From Methylomonas sp. ZR1 (GTDB lineage Bacteria; Pseudomonadota; Gammaproteobacteria; Methylococcales; Methylomonadaceae), in contig NZ_RCST01000001.1 in NCBI RefSeq assembly GCF_013141865.1, positions 3,100,001-3,164,000 of the forward strand: 64,000 nt of DNA, given 5' to 3'. The position numbers and the translations under genes are program-made. Below, in pieces: positions 39,112 to 52,088 of this stretch (positions are counted from its first letter, which is position 1; every line of letters begins with the position of its first letter). Under the pieces are notes generated by a model. That model saw nothing but the letters and a program-made list of their open reading frames with translations. It did no database searches and was not told the DNA's origin.

Positions 39112-40149
39112 TCAATCACCGGCACCAGGTGCATCACCGATAATTTCCCGTAACAAGGCGGTGGCATAGCTACCGGCGGGCAAATTGAAGCTCAACTTGA
39201 GTTGATTGTCCAACCACTGCCACTCCATATCTTGCGGCAATGAGCGCAAGGCACGGCGATCCGCTTCCAGATCAAAGGCAATCAAGCCGTCCGCGATGGA
39301 TGCGTTAGCGGCAATCACGGCACCTTCTATCGCTCCGGCCTCAGCCGTAGCCGTCTTACCACCACGGCCCCACATGATTCCCGTGGGATGAATATCACCC
39401 TGCTCGACCCGTAACGACAGACTATTGTCGTTGCTGTCGTCGGTAAAACAACTATTGTTGCCCGCCAGTTTGAACACATCACCATTTAGCGGGCGTTGCC
39501 AATTGGCGTGCTCGACGCGCCGGGCCAAGATCAAATTAAACAAATACGACCTAGCCGCTGATAGATATAGGGATCGTTGCTCGCGCTTGACCTTGGCGCC
39601 GGCAAACATCGCCAATGCGCGATCAATATTTTGACCGTGATGTCCGAAACGCTGCGGGCCGAAGTAATTCGGAAACCCCTGGGCTTTAATTTGTAGCAAC
39701 TGCTTTTCTGCAAGTTCTTGATCGCCTGTCCAATTGCGGATCAGCAATGTAAAGCGGTTGCCGGCCAATACGCCGCGCTTAAGTTTCCGAGCATGCCGAA
39801 CCGTTTGCAAAACCTGCAACCGGTCGGTTTCGATAGCTGACCAATCCGGATCGGCCTTACCCGGCAACCAAACGCTGAACCATTGCCGAGTACGGCCATG
39901 TCTATCCTTCAGACCGGCGTAGCTGACATCGTGTTGTCTGACACCGGCATGGCGAGCCAACTGCCGCGCCACATATTCGGTGTTTTCGCCGATTTTTTCG
40001 ATATGCAGGAATATATGCTCGCCACTATCTTCCGGCTCAAACGATAAAATTTCTTCGACGATGAAATCGTCGGGCTCGGTTTTGATGGCGCCGGTACCAG
40101 ACGGGCTGCCGTAAGCATAGGGCCATTCGGGTAAACTAAATTCTGTCAT
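39112..40149 (-). CDS. truD: tRNA pseudouridine(13) synthase
   Basis: 345 residues from the ATG at 40149, matching the E. coli N-terminus better than 40164. TruD modifies U13 in tRNA-Glu and others. Motifs: the catalytic Asp in VSYAGLKDRHGRTRQWFSV, KLKRGVLAGNRFTLLIRN, and GFPNYFGPQRFGHHGQNI. The insertion domain and the RSLPQDMEWQWLDNQLKLSFNLPAGSYATALLRE end are typical. In many relatives truD sits with ispDF and surE; here a small gene separates it from ispF. Confidence 0.95.
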   Translation of the reverse strand: MTEFSLPEWPYAYGSPSGTGAIKTEPDDFIVEEILSFEPEDSGEHIFLHIEKIGENTEYVARQLARHAGVRQHDVSYAGLKDRHGRTRQWFSVWLPGKADPDWSAIETDRLQVLQTVRHARKLKRGVLAGNRFTLLIRNWTGDQELAEKQLLQIKAQGFPNYFGPQRFGHHGQNIDRALAMFAGAKVKREQRSLYLSAARSYLFNLILARRVEHANWQRPLNGDVFKLAGNNSCFTDDSNDNSLSLRVEQGDIHPTGIMWGRGGKTATAEAGAIEGAVIAANASIADGLIAFDLEADRRALRSLPQDMEWQWLDNQLKLSFNLPAGSYATALLREIIGDAPGAGD

Positions 40150-40356
40150 GGGACATTTGGTCAAATTGTTGCATTACCACTGCGTGGATGCGGGAGGGAG
40201 AGCAACTCAGGAGCGATTGCCGAGCGGTTTCGTGGCATTCCAAGGATGTTGCCGCGAAATTGTCAGGGAAAGCTACGCGCACCCCGACCTACCTGATTGA
40301 AATTTTTCTTTGTGCTACTCGAGCGTATCGAGTGCTCAATCCAATTGTCCGGAGAA

Positions 40357-40644
40357 TTAGCTTGGTTGAAAAAGTATAAAAAAAACACCTAACACAACAA
40401 AGAAGATTCCAGCCTTAAACATAAGATAGTCCGAGTGATAATACTCTTCCTCCGTGGTTGGCGGACGTGAGTCATTTTGCGCGTCTAAATACCCTTTAAC
40501 TCCTCTTTTTTGCCTGCCGCTTAGCCAAGGAATCATCCCGGAGCTAATAAGGATAGTGATCCCAAAAAGCACAATTCCGAAGCCGTCGCCATAATGCTCA
40601 AAGCCATAAGCAATAAATTCGCTTATTGCGTCACTTCTACTCAT
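40357..40644 (-). CDS. Small membrane protein (95 residues), unknown
   Basis: Two membrane helices: GIVLFGITILISSGMIPWL (about 24-42) and LMFKAGIFFVVLGVFFILF (about 74-92), joined by a polar loop containing SRPPTTEEEYYHSD. No family recognised. It lies between truD and ispF, on the same strand as both; weak ribosome site. Confidence 0.6.
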   Translation of the reverse strand: MSRSDAISEFIAYGFEHYGDGFGIVLFGITILISSGMIPWLSGRQKRGVKGYLDAQNDSRPPTTEEEYYHSDYLMFKAGIFFVVLGVFFILFQPS

Positions 40645-40735
40645 AGTCGACTCATTAATTTACAGAGCGTCAATACCAAATATCTGTGGGTGCGCGGTGT
40701 GTACCTTCTGACTCGATCAGACACTGGCAACGCTT

Positions 40736-41209
40736 TTATTTCTCAATCAACACCACCGCCTGCACCGCAATACCTTCCTTACGGCCTTCGAAGCCCAGTT
40801 TTTCGGTGGTGGTCGCTTTGACATTGATGAAATCAACATCGACAGCTAAGTCGGCGGCGATGTTGGCGCGCATGGCCGGCACGTGCGGCAACATTTTCGG
40901 GGCCTGGGCGATAATGGTCACATCGGCGTTGACTAACTTGTAGCCTTTTTCCTGAACGATTTTATAGACATGCCGCAGCAACACGCGGCTGTCGGCGCCT
41001 TTAAATTCAGGATCGGTATCGGGGAAATGCTTGCCGATGTCGCCTAAAGCCGCCGCGCCGAGAACGGCGTCAGCTAGTGCATGCAGCACCACGTCGCCGT
41101 CGGAATGGGCTTCCAGGCCTTTTTCGTAAGGAATTTTCACGCCACCCAAAATGATGTGGTCGCCATCGTTGAAACGGTGGACATCGTAGCCTTGGCCGAC
41201 TCGGATCAT
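40736..41209 (-). CDS. ispF: 2-C-methyl-D-erythritol 2,4-cyclodiphosphate synthase
   Basis: 157 residues, MEP isoprenoid pathway. [11 protein letters not shown] carries the Zn ligands Asp and His, [36 protein letters not shown] the substrate loop with the third Zn His. [20 protein letters not shown] is the signature C-terminus. The ATG overlaps the ispD stop by 4 bases. Confidence 0.97.
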   Translation of the reverse strand: MIRVGQGYDVHRFNDGDHIILGGVKIPYEKGLEAHSDGDVVLHALADAVLGAAALGDIGKHFPDTDPEFKGADSRVLLRHVYKIVQEKGYKLVNADVTIIAQAPKMLPHVPAMRANIAADLAVDVDFINVKATTTEKLGFEGRKEGIAVQAVVLIEK

Positions 41210-41901
41210 GCTTGTTGCTCCATATAAAATTGCGCCAGCGCCAGATCTTCCGGCCGGGTGATTTTGATGTTATCGGGACGGCCTTCGACGATTTTCGGCT
41301 GGAAACCCAACAACTCCAGCGCACTAGCTTCGTCAGTAATGGCCGGATTGCCTTCGGTTCGCTGCAAGGCGTCGCGCAGCATGCCGTATTTGAACATTTG
41401 CGGCGTCAATGCTCGCCAGACATGTTTGCGATCAATCGTTGCGGTAATCGTGTCGCCGTCGACGTGCTTCAGCGTGTCGTGTGAAGACAGCGCCAGTATG
41501 CCGCCGACTGTATCGTCTTTTAGGGTATCGATTTGCAGATGAATGTCAGAAGCAGTCAGACAAGGCCGGGCGGCGTCATGCACCAACACCCAGTCATCTT
41601 CAGCGGCCTGGCCTTGCAAAGATGTCAGTGCTGATAGCACAGAATCGGCCCGTTCCTTGCCGCCCGGTGCCGTAATCACATTAGGATGCTTGGACACGTC
41701 CAATTTCGGCCAATACGGGTCTTCCAGCGAGATAGCCACTGCCACCGCTTGAAACGCGCCGGATTGCAACAAACGGCTTAAGGTATGTTCGATGACGGTT
41801 TTGCCGGCCAACGGCAGATATTGTTTGGGGCGGTCGGCTTGCATGCGTTTGCCGACGCCGGCTGCCGGGACTACGGCCCAGCACTTAGCAATTTGATTCA
41901 T
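41206..41901 (-). CDS. ispD: 2-C-methyl-D-erythritol 4-phosphate cytidylyltransferase
   Basis: 231 residues. The CTP-binding glycine/basic loop [33 protein letters not shown] opens the protein; [11 protein letters not shown] and the [11 protein letters not shown] metal and substrate motifs follow. Makes CDP-methylerythritol from MEP. It follows ftsB by 3 bases and overlaps ispF, the common ftsB-ispD-ispF order. Confidence 0.97.
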   Translation of the reverse strand: MNQIAKCWAVVPAAGVGKRMQADRPKQYLPLAGKTVIEHTLSRLLQSGAFQAVAVAISLEDPYWPKLDVSKHPNVITAPGGKERADSVLSALTSLQGQAAEDDWVLVHDAARPCLTASDIHLQIDTLKDDTVGGILALSSHDTLKHVDGDTITATIDRKHVWRALTPQMFKYGMLRDALQRTEGNPAITDEASALELLGFQPKIVEGRPDNIKITRPEDLALAQFYMEQQA

Positions 41902-41904
41902 GCT

Positions 41905-42174
41905 CTACTCAAGCACTTGAAAGAAGGTTTCGTTTTCCTTGATCATGCCCAACTCGTAGCGGGCGCGTTCTTCGATGGTTTCCAAGCCACGGCGCAAATC
42001 CAGCACCTCGGCATACAAGGAATCGTTGCGTTCCTTTTTTTCCTGGGCTTCCTTGGTCAAAGTTTCCAGGCGTTCCCGATAATCGCTAATTTGCGAGACG
42101 CTGGCATCACCTAGCCACAACCGATACTGGAAGTGAACGATTAATAGGATGATGATGGCGATCAGGGTTTTAAT
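41905..42174 (-). CDS. ftsB: Cell division protein FtsB, apparently with an ATT start
   Basis: Bitopic divisome protein (FtsQBL complex). The frame IKTLIAIIILLIVHFQYRLW (membrane helix) is followed by the coiled coil SDYRERLETLTKEAQEKKER and the family motif EERARYELGMIKENETFFQV. The coding frame extends 5' only to a TGA at 42184-42186. No ATG, GTG or TTG occurs before the end of the helix; the first TTG (42118-42120) would remove the membrane segment. The best start is ATT at 42172-42174, with GAG about 9 bases upstream, giving 89 residues, close to the usual length. An 88-bp palindromic element abuts the 5' end. Confidence 0.8.
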   Translation of the reverse strand: MKTLIAIIILLIVHFQYRLWLGDASVSQISDYRERLETLTKEAQEKKERNDSLYAEVLDLRRGLETIEERARYELGMIKENETFFQVLE

Positions 42175-42185
42175 GGCGGTATCTC

Positions 42186-42272
42186 AATGTAGGTTGGGTT
42201 ATGCTCGATAGAGCGTAACCTAACATCGTAGAGCAATCATGTCGGGTTACGCTTCGCTAACCCAACCTACAT

Positions 42273-42273
<1 letters not shown>
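42186..42273. repeat. 88-bp palindromic intergenic element between eno and ftsB
   Basis: Two perfect 16-bp arms, AATGTAGGTTGGGTTA at 42186-42201 and TAACCCAACCTACATT at 42258-42273, enclose a second inverted repeat (GCGTAACC at 42213-42220, GGTTACGC at 42245-42252) and a small GCTC/GAGC hairpin. It exactly fills the space from the eno stop codon to the ftsB upstream stop. Elements with the GGTTGGGTTA...TAACCCAACC form are common REP/MITE-like repeats in proteobacteria. Confidence 0.85.
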
Positions 42274-43568
<1,295 letters not shown>

Positions 43569-44402
43569 CTATAGTGTGGTTTCAATCAGGCTGGTGGATT
43601 TAACAGCCCGGTCTATCGTTACTAACATTTCCAATAATTCTTTCATGCGGTGCAAGGGCCAGGAGTTCGGGCCGTCGCTCAACGCTTCTTCAGGTTTGGG
43701 ATGCGATTCCATGAACAGTCCGGCGATACCCACGGCGACTGCGGCGCGCGCCAATACGGGCACATGCTCGCGCTGACCGCCGGACACATTGCCTTGCCCG
43801 CCAGGTAACTGCACGGAATGGGTGGCGTCGAATACTACCGGACAGCCGGTGTCGCGCATTACGGCCAGCGAACGCATGTCCGAAACCAAATTATTATAGC
43901 CAAACGACACGCCGCGCTCGCAAACCATGATTTGCTGATTGCCGGTGGCTTTGGCTTTGGCGGCGACGTTGGCCATATCCCAAGGCGCTAAAAACTGGCC
44001 TTTTTTGATATTGACCGGCTTGCCCAAAGCCGCGACGCTTTGAATGAAATTGGTCTGGCGGCACAGGAATGCCGGGGTTTGCAATACATCCACCACCGCC
44101 GCAACTTCTTCTAGCGGCGTATCTTCATGCACATCGGTCAAAACCGGCACATGCAATTGTTGCTTAACCTTTTCCAGAATCTGCAAACCTTTTTCCAGAC
44201 CCGGACCGCGAAAACTGCCCAATGACGAACGATTGGCCTTGTCGAAAGAGGATTTATAAATAAACGGGATAGCCAACTCGTCGGCTATTTCTTTCAATTT
44301 GCCGGCCGTATCCATCGTCATTTGTTCGCTTTCGATCACACAAGTACCGGCGATCAGGAAAAACGGCTTATCCAGGCCGACTTCGAAATTACATAATTGC
44401 AT
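43569..44402 (-). CDS. kdsA: 3-Deoxy-8-phosphooctulonate synthase
   Basis: 277 residues; makes KDO 8-phosphate for lipopolysaccharide from arabinose 5-phosphate and [56 protein letters not shown] and [17 protein letters not shown] are family motifs. It starts 12 bases after pyrG and precedes eno. Confidence 0.97.
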   Translation of the reverse strand: MQLCNFEVGLDKPFFLIAGTCVIESEQMTMDTAGKLKEIADELAIPFIYKSSFDKANRSSLGSFRGPGLEKGLQILEKVKQQLHVPVLTDVHEDTPLEEVAAVVDVLQTPAFLCRQTNFIQSVAALGKPVNIKKGQFLAPWDMANVAAKAKATGNQQIMVCERGVSFGYNNLVSDMRSLAVMRDTGCPVVFDATHSVQLPGGQGNVSGGQREHVPVLARAAVAVGIAGLFMESHPKPEEALSDGPNSWPLHRMKELLEMLVTIDRAVKSTSLIETTL

Positions 44403-44414
44403 ATCTAACCTTGT

Positions 44415-46133
<1,719 letters not shown>

Positions 46134-46180
46134 TTAATTGCCAAAGCAAGCTGAGCAGGTATCTCGATTATTGAAAAACA

Positions 46181-47653
46181 TCAACGAGATTCGGCAGTAA
46201 ACGCCAACTGATTTTTGCCACGTTGCTTTGCCAGATACATCGCATCGTCAGCACATTTAATCAACAATTCGGCTTCGAAATGATCGGTGGGATACATGGC
46301 AATGCCGATACTGGCACCAATTTTGACAGTCTTTCCATGAATTAAAAATGCTTGATTGATCGCTTTCAACACATTTAGCGCCACTTGCTTGGCCGCCAAC
46401 ACCGAGTGCAGCGACGTTAGCACGAATACGAACTCATCGCCGCCCAAACGCGCGACGGTATCGACTTCACGGCAACATTGTTCAAAACGTCTAGCCACGG
46501 CTTGCAATAACTCATCGCCGGCATCGTGCCCCATTTCATCGTTGACATCCTTGAAACCGTCCAAATCCAAAAACAGTACTGCCAAAAATGTCGAATCGCG
46601 CTTGGCGCGCAGCAAGTCTTGCCGCAAGCGCTCGATCAACAAACCACGATTCGGCAAACCGGTGAGTTGATCATGAAACGCCAAATGCATTAATTGTTTT
46701 TCCTTGCGCTCCTGCTCGCTGACATCGGTAATAGTGCACAAACTAATCTGATCGTTAAACTCGAACAGGGTTTGGGTATTGATTTTGGCGACAAAGGTGG
46801 AATTGTCGCGCCGTAGCCCCAGCATTCGAGCATTGTCCGCAACAATCAATTCTTTTAAAGGCTTGCCGATCAAGACCTGATCGCCATATCCGAACAACTG
46901 ATTGGCGGCCTTATTGACGGAAAGCACACTTTCGTCTCGGCCATACAAAACGATACCGGTCTCGATGGAATCGATAATATTGCGCAAGGCCTGAACATTG
47001 CCCTGCGATTGCTTGATTTGCGCCAGCAAACGTTTGCAGACCAGAGCAAAATTCAACAGCGCCAGTAATAACAGACTAGCTTGCAAGGTACGCAAGTAGA
47101 ACACTTCCTTGGTAGCGTTCTGCTGCAATGCTGTAGTAAGTTCATTCATCAAACCCAGCAATTGCGAGTTATGCATCAACAATGTATTTAATGCCGGCCG
47201 CAAAACCTCGACATCAACCCCTGCACCACCTTGTTCAACCGGCAATAAACGTTTGTGGATCAAAGTCCAAAGCTGGGACGCCGAGACCGTAATCATTTGC
47301 GTATTGGGGGCTTCGGTGGCAGCCAGATAAACCGGTTTGCCATCACCGCTACTGGTCATGCTGCCCTGCAAAAATCCGTTTAAGGTTTTATCGAACAAAT
47401 CGACGGCATCGGAAAATTCGCTAAAAGCGCTGTGCTTCTCCGCGTCGGTTTGCGCAACATGTAACATCAGCAAAGATTTGGTCATGCGCTGCGACAACAT
47501 GCGCTGGCGGCCGGACAAGTTAATAGCCACCGCGCTTTTTTCCAGCTTTGCGGAAATCCAAAAATTAAGCCCTAGCGCCACCGTATCAAATACGATGAAT
47601 AACACCACCGGAATAAAAATCGCCGGAAGTTTGCCGAGGGTCTTTGGGGTCAT
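46181..47653 (-). CDS. Membrane-bound diguanylate cyclase with PilJ-type sensor and PAS domains
   Basis: 490 residues. One membrane helix lies near residue 20. A periplasmic type IV pili methyl-accepting (PilJ/NarX-like) domain follows, with INLSGRQRMLSQRMTKSL. A second helix is near 205, a PAS domain at about 225-310 (IIDSIETGIVLYGRDESVLSVN), and a GGDEF domain at about 325-488, with the active motif RLGGDEFVFVL. The RxxD inhibitory site does not stand out. It makes c-di-GMP in response to an unknown periplasmic or redox cue. Two small membrane-protein genes lie upstream. Confidence 0.92.
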   Translation of the reverse strand: MTPKTLGKLPAIFIPVVLFIVFDTVALGLNFWISAKLEKSAVAINLSGRQRMLSQRMTKSLLMLHVAQTDAEKHSAFSEFSDAVDLFDKTLNGFLQGSMTSSGDGKPVYLAATEAPNTQMITVSASQLWTLIHKRLLPVEQGGAGVDVEVLRPALNTLLMHNSQLLGLMNELTTALQQNATKEVFYLRTLQASLLLLALLNFALVCKRLLAQIKQSQGNVQALRNIIDSIETGIVLYGRDESVLSVNKAANQLFGYGDQVLIGKPLKELIVADNARMLGLRRDNSTFVAKINTQTLFEFNDQISLCTITDVSEQERKEKQLMHLAFHDQLTGLPNRGLLIERLRQDLLRAKRDSTFLAVLFLDLDGFKDVNDEMGHDAGDELLQAVARRFEQCCREVDTVARLGGDEFVFVLTSLHSVLAAKQVALNVLKAINQAFLIHGKTVKIGASIGIAMYPTDHFEAELLIKCADDAMYLAKQRGKNQLAFTAESR

Positions 47654-47666
47654 GTCAGGCAGTTGC

Positions 47667-47864
47667 TTATAAGCCCTGATCTACGCCAGTTTGTAACTTG
47701 GGCCAAGTACTAAATGCAAACACCCAAATCATGATGATGTTAAGCACCGGCACCAACAAAACTAGGGTCCAACGCCCGTCGAATCCGGCTTTTTCCAAAA
47801 TCCGATAACCCAACCACAGGCAAAACAACATGAACACCGGTAACAACACAAAAAATAGTTCCAT
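47667..47864 (-). CDS. Small membrane protein (65 residues)
   Basis: The ATG at 47864 has AGGAG 9 bases upstream; longer in-frame starts have none. Two membrane helices, ELFFVLLPVFMLFCLWLGYR and LVLLVPVLNIIMIWVFAFS, are linked by a KAGFDGRW turn. It shares its pattern (K-A-G-[FL]-x-x-x-W, second helix, then F..WP) with the next gene, so the two look like paralogues. Unknown function; between the diguanylate cyclase gene and tilS. Confidence 0.6.
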   Translation of the reverse strand: MELFFVLLPVFMLFCLWLGYRILEKAGFDGRWTLVLLVPVLNIIMIWVFAFSTWPKLQTGVDQGL

Positions 47865-47866
47865 GG

Positions 47867-48061
47867 CTAACGCTCCTGCTTTGCATTTGGCCACTCTTGG
47901 AAGGCCAATTGTAAAAACACCATCAATAATCCAAAGATCGGCAAAAACACTAACGCCGCCCACGCTGGGTTTAGCCCGGCTTTTTTATAGATCAGGATCG
48001 CCGGAATCGCAACCATCATGCCCACGATCATGGCCTGAAGTATCTCGGGAAACATCAACAT
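47867..48061 (-). CDS. Small membrane protein (64 residues), paralogue of its neighbour
   Basis: Start taken at 48061, where AGGAGG lies 4 bases upstream; the ATG at 48055 is an alternative with a 10-base spacing. A longer frame would overlap tilS. Helices MIVGMMVAIPAILIY and AALVFLPIFGLLMVFLQLAF are joined by KKAGLNPAW. It ends 2 bases before the neighbour's ATG, so they are translated as a pair. Confidence 0.6.
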   Translation of the reverse strand: MLMFPEILQAMIVGMMVAIPAILIYKKAGLNPAWAALVFLPIFGLLMVFLQLAFQEWPNAKQER

Positions 48062-48092
48062 GACACCTCCTAACGGTTTTCGTTGTCTATCA

Positions 48093-49421
48093 TTACATGC
48101 TTTCAGGCACTCGCCAATCCAATTGGTAACAAGCATCCGTAGCGCTATGCCAAGCCCATTCCGCTACCCATAAGCCTGCTACCGCAGCCAAGCGGCCATT
48201 TAAGTAAATCAAAGGCCGAATTTCTCTTTCCCAAGGCGGAACCCCAGCCTCTTGGTAAAGCTTTTTTAGACAATGATGACCCGCTCGGCCAGGCATTTTA
48301 AGCGTTTCGCCACCCCGCCTTGGCTCCACCGTCACTATTGCACTATTCCACAAGCTTTTGGATAGCCCGGCCGATGCAGTGCTTCTGGTCAATACATAGC
48401 CATTGCCTAAGGTTATCCGCTCCTGCTCTTGGTTCCACGGCTTTGCCTGAGTTTCTTTTTGTAAACGTTGCAGGGGGATGCAATACACTTTTTGCCGATA
48501 TTTTCGGATCGAATGGCCTTGAATATCAATTTGCGGCAACGCATCGGCACGCCCACCAATCAACTGCTCAACCAGCGTTTGCAACACCGCCTGGCTCGGC
48601 GGTTTCAACCCGATACGGCCCAACCATTGCCGTAAAAGGCAATTCATTTGCATCGCTGTGACGGCTGATAAATCGGCGATATTGAAACTGCCATCGGTCG
48701 GATCGAAAAACGTCGGCAAGGTCTGCGCCGCCCAAGCCTCTATCATCCGTGCCGCGTCGCCGCAATGCTCGGCCGAACGTGCAACCGTTTTATCCAGTGC
48801 TGGCCAGCGCTGTTTTAATAAGGGAAGAATGTCGTTACGCAGGTAATTGCGGTCGAAATCGCTGCTTTGATTACTGGGATCTTCCACCCATTGCAAACCT
48901 TGAGTTTGCGCATAGCGTTGTATCTCGGCCTTGGCCACATTCAATAGCGGTCGCAGCATTTGTCCCTTCCCAAACGCACTGGTAATCGGCATGCCGGCCA
49001 AGCCTGACACGCCGGCGCCTCGGAACAATTGCAATAGCATGGTTTCCATCTGATCCTCGCGGTGCTGGGCCAGCAGGATAATATCGTCGACAGCCAATAA
49101 TTCCCGTAGCGCCCGATAACGGGCCTCTCGTGCCGCCGCCTCCGGGCTTTCGCCGTTGTTGGCCCGCGCATCAACCGTTAACAATTGAAAATCCACACCT
49201 AAGCGCTCTGCTTGCCGGCGACAATGCTCACCCCATCCCGCCGACTCGGCTTGCAAGCCGTGATCGACATAAACGGCAATAATTTTGCCGGTGAGCGACG
49301 GCAAGCCAACGCATAAATCCAGCAGCACCGTCGAGTCCAAGCCGCCGCTATAAGCAACGAAAACTTTCCGGCACGTAACAGGTAATAAAGCGGCGATGAC
49401 CTGAGAATTGAGATCGGGCAT
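48093..49421 (-). CDS. tilS: tRNA(Ile)-lysidine synthase
   Basis: 442 residues; modifies C34 of tRNA-Ile(CAU) to lysidine. The PP-loop SGGLDSTVLLDL is at the N-terminus; VDHGLQAESAGWGEHCRRQAERLGV and LLAQHREDQMETMLLQLFRGAG, with the R..D.ETMLL motif, follow. The C-terminal TilS domain carries LKMPGRAGHHCLKKLYQEAGVPPWERE. It is read after accA, across a terminator. Confidence 0.96.
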   Translation of the reverse strand: MPDLNSQVIAALLPVTCRKVFVAYSGGLDSTVLLDLCVGLPSLTGKIIAVYVDHGLQAESAGWGEHCRRQAERLGVDFQLLTVDARANNGESPEAAAREARYRALRELLAVDDIILLAQHREDQMETMLLQLFRGAGVSGLAGMPITSAFGKGQMLRPLLNVAKAEIQRYAQTQGLQWVEDPSNQSSDFDRNYLRNDILPLLKQRWPALDKTVARSAEHCGDAARMIEAWAAQTLPTFFDPTDGSFNIADLSAVTAMQMNCLLRQWLGRIGLKPPSQAVLQTLVEQLIGGRADALPQIDIQGHSIRKYRQKVYCIPLQRLQKETQAKPWNQEQERITLGNGYVLTRSTASAGLSKSLWNSAIVTVEPRRGGETLKMPGRAGHHCLKKLYQEAGVPPWEREIRPLIYLNGRLAAVAGLWVAEWAWHSATDACYQLDWRVPESM

Positions 49422-49434
49422 GGTTTACTCACAA

Positions 49435-49460
49435 AAAAGGCCGATTTCACTCGGCCTTTT
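49435..49460 (-). terminator. Bidirectional terminator hairpin after accA
   Basis: AAAAGGCCGA (49435-49444) pairs with TCGGCCTTTT (49451-49460) around a 6-base loop. On the minus strand it follows the accA stop codon and ends in a T run; it separates accA from tilS. Confidence 0.85.
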
Positions 49461-49487
49461 AATGAACAACTAAATTAACTGACGGCT

Positions 49488-50462
49488 TTATTTGACCGGC
49501 TCTTCGATGTACGAACCAAAACGCATAATGCGTTGATAGCGTCTTTCCAGCAGCATGTCCATATTATCCGCCTGTTGCTGAAGTTCGTTCAGATGTCTGC
49601 ACAAAGCCTCTTGCAGATTGGCGGCAATTTTTTCGAAATTGCGATGACCGCCACCAACGGGTTCGCGGATCACTTCATCCAGAAAACCTTGTTCACGTAC
49701 GCGGTCTGAAGTGATGCCCATCGCTTCCGCAGCCAACTGGGCCTTATCGGCACTTTTCCATAAAATAGAAGCACAACCTTCCGGAGATATAACCGCATAG
49801 GTGCTGTATTCCAGCATCAATAACCTATCACCCACGCCGATGGCCAAGGCGCCACCTGAACCACCTTCTCCGATTACTGTACAAATAATCGGGGTGCGCA
49901 ATTTGGACATTTCGAACAGATTGCGGGCGATCGCCTCGCTTTGACCACGTTCCTCGGCGCCGATACCCGGATAGGCGCCTGGGGTATCTATTAAACAGAT
50001 GATGGGCAGTTTGAAGCGTTCGGCCAGCTTCATAACCCGCAGCGCCTTGCGATAACCTTCCGGACGCGGCATACCGAAGTTGCGATAAATTTTTTCTTTG
50101 GTATCGCGGCCTTTTTGATGACCGATCACCACCACCGGCTGACCTTCCAGGCGAGCCATGCCGCAGACGATGGCCGGATCGTCAGCGTAGGAGCGATCAC
50201 CGTGCAGTTCGTGAAATTCGGTGAATATCAGATCGATATAATCCAGCGTATAAGGCCGGCCCGGATGTCTGGACAATTGCGAAATTTGCCAGTCCGACAA
50301 ATCCGCGAAAATGCTTTCCGTCAAACTCTCGCATTTCTGCTCAAGCTGCTTCAAGGTTTCGGAAATGTCAAAATTGTTGTCGAGTTCGACCTTACGCAGC
50401 TCTTCTATTTTGGCCTGTAGTTCGGCAATCGGCTGTTCGAAATCTAAGAATTTTAAATCCAT
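49488..50462 (-). CDS. accA: Acetyl-CoA carboxylase carboxyltransferase subunit alpha
   Basis: 324 residues. Transfers the carboxyl group from biotin to acetyl-CoA together with Acc[19 protein letters not shown] at the N-terminus, [28 protein letters not shown], the core [45 protein letters not shown] and [16 protein letters not shown] are signatures. Single gene on the minus strand, divergent from rarA. Confidence 0.97.
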   Translation of the reverse strand: MDLKFLDFEQPIAELQAKIEELRKVELDNNFDISETLKQLEQKCESLTESIFADLSDWQISQLSRHPGRPYTLDYIDLIFTEFHELHGDRSYADDPAIVCGMARLEGQPVVVIGHQKGRDTKEKIYRNFGMPRPEGYRKALRVMKLAERFKLPIICLIDTPGAYPGIGAEERGQSEAIARNLFEMSKLRTPIICTVIGEGGSGGALAIGVGDRLLMLEYSTYAVISPEGCASILWKSADKAQLAAEAMGITSDRVREQGFLDEVIREPVGGGHRNFEKIAANLQEALCRHLNELQQQADNMDMLLERRYQRIMRFGSYIEEPVK

Positions 50463-50550
50463 GTCAATCCGGCATTAGAATCAATAAAATGGTCGGCAAT
50501 TCTAAAGAAAAATGCCGCCATTGCCTATTTGTTTTACCGAGTCCCCGCAA

Positions 50551-51861
50551 ATGAAGAATGCTACCGCCTTTGACAATACCGCCTATGCGCCACTTGCGGC
50601 CAGAATGCGACCGACTACGCTGGACGATTTCATCGGCCAGCAGCACCTGCTGGGCAAGGGCAAATCGCTGCGCGTGGCTATCGAACAAGGCGTACCGCAC
50701 TCGCTGGTATTTTGGGGACCGCCCGGCGTCGGCAAAACCACGTTAGCCAAAATCATTGCCGCCAGCGCACATTGCCATTTCATCGAATTGTCGGCAGTCA
50801 TGGCCGGCGTGAAAGAAATCCGGGCCGCAGTGGCCGAGGCGGAAGACGTCAAACAAAGCCGCAATCTGAATACCGTGGTGTTTATCGACGAGATTCATCG
50901 TTTCTCCAAAAGCCAGCAGGATTCCTTGTTGGCCCCCATCGAAAGCGGCGCGATTATTTTATTCGGTGCCACCACCGAAAATCCTTCGTTCGAATTGAAT
51001 AACGCTTTGTTGTCGCGCTTGCGGGTTTACGTGATGCGCAGTATCGAAACCGAAGATCTGCAAGCCTTGCTGCACAACGCATTGACCGACAAAGTACGCG
51101 GACTGGGTAGTCGGGATTTGCGGATCGAAGACGATATATTGACCATGATCGCCAAAGCCGCCGACGGCGATGCCCGCCGCTGTCTGAACATCTTGCAAAT
51201 CGCCGCCGACCTGGCGGAAAACCTCGACGGTCGGGAAACCGTGAGTCGGGAAGTGTTGGACGAAGTACTATTAGGCCACGCCAATCGCTTCGACAAAGGC
51301 GGCGATATTTTTTATGACCAAATTTCGGCTTTACACAAATCGGTACGCGGCACCGATCCGGACGCCGCTCTTTATTGGTTTGCCAGAATGCTGGACGGTG
51401 GTTGCGATCCTTTGTATATCGCCCGCCGAGTGATTCGCATGGCATCCGAAGACATAGGTAATGCCGACCCGCGCGGCCTGGAATTAGCGTTAAACGCCGC
51501 AAACGCTTACGAGCGTCTGGGTAGCCCGGAAGGTGAACTTTCGCTGGCACAAGCCATCGTTTACCTGGCCTGTGCGCCGAAAAGCAATGCGGTATACGTG
51601 GCCTATAAAGCGGCAATGGCGGACGCCCGCAATAGCGGCTCGCTGGAAGTCCCCATCCATTTGCGCAACGCGCCGACCAAATTAATGAAGGAATTGGGAC
51701 ACGGTGCGGAGTATCGCTATGCCCATGACGAAAAAAATGCTTATGCCGCCGGCGAAAACTATTTTCCGGAAGCGTTAAAAACCCGGCAATATTATTTTCC
51801 GGTGGAACGCGGTTTGGAGATAAAAATAAAAGAGAAACTGGGCTTTTTAAGGAAATTATAA
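50551..51861 (+). CDS. rarA: Replication-associated recombination protein A (RarA/MgsA, AAA+ ATPase)
   Basis: 436 residues from the ATG at 50551, which gives the normal distance to PLAARMRPTTLDDFIGQQHLLG; a start at 50512 would add 13 residues. Walker A GPPGVGKTTLAKIIA, Walker B VVFIDEIHRFSKSQQD, sensor 1 IILFGATTENPSFELN, and the C-terminal clamp-loader-like domain with DPDAALYWFARML and RRVIRMASEDIGNADP are family hallmarks. Acts at stalled replication forks. Divergent from accA. Confidence 0.95.
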   Translation: MKNATAFDNTAYAPLAARMRPTTLDDFIGQQHLLGKGKSLRVAIEQGVPHSLVFWGPPGVGKTTLAKIIAASAHCHFIELSAVMAGVKEIRAAVAEAEDVKQSRNLNTVVFIDEIHRFSKSQQDSLLAPIESGAIILFGATTENPSFELNNALLSRLRVYVMRSIETEDLQALLHNALTDKVRGLGSRDLRIEDDILTMIAKAADGDARRCLNILQIAADLAENLDGRETVSREVLDEVLLGHANRFDKGGDIFYDQISALHKSVRGTDPDAALYWFARMLDGGCDPLYIARRVIRMASEDIGNADPRGLELALNAANAYERLGSPEGELSLAQAIVYLACAPKSNAVYVAYKAAMADARNSGSLEVPIHLRNAPTKLMKELGHGAEYRYAHDEKNAYAAGENYFPEALKTRQYYFPVERGLEIKIKEKLGFLRKL

Positions 51862-51991
51862 AAATTCAAACCCGCACGCAATCTACCGGCGTAGCTCAGA
51901 TTGACCAATGCGAGATATATCTAAAAAGATGACAACCTTGATATTATCGATAGCAGTATTTTCTAACTCTTAACACTAATATCATCCAGGC

Positions 51992-52027
51992 AAAAAAACT
52001 CCCGCAAACCTGTGAGGTTGCGGGAGT
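51992..52027 (-). terminator. Strong terminator of the small minus-strand gene
   Basis: ACTCCCGCAAACCT (51998-52011) pairs with AGGTTGCGGGAGT (52015-52027), with one bulged A and a 3-base loop. On the minus strand it runs into seven T. It lies 62 bases past the stop codon of the 53-residue protein. Confidence 0.85.
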
Positions 52028-52088
52028 ATGAACACAAGCGAATAATGAAAAATATCGCTTGCAAGTCTCTGACCATATTGAAAAAATT

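Noticed and set aside
51888..51905. GGCGTAGCTCAG-like string resembling the 5' part of a tRNA
   Set aside because: No matching anticodon or T arm and no acceptor stem could be built downstream.
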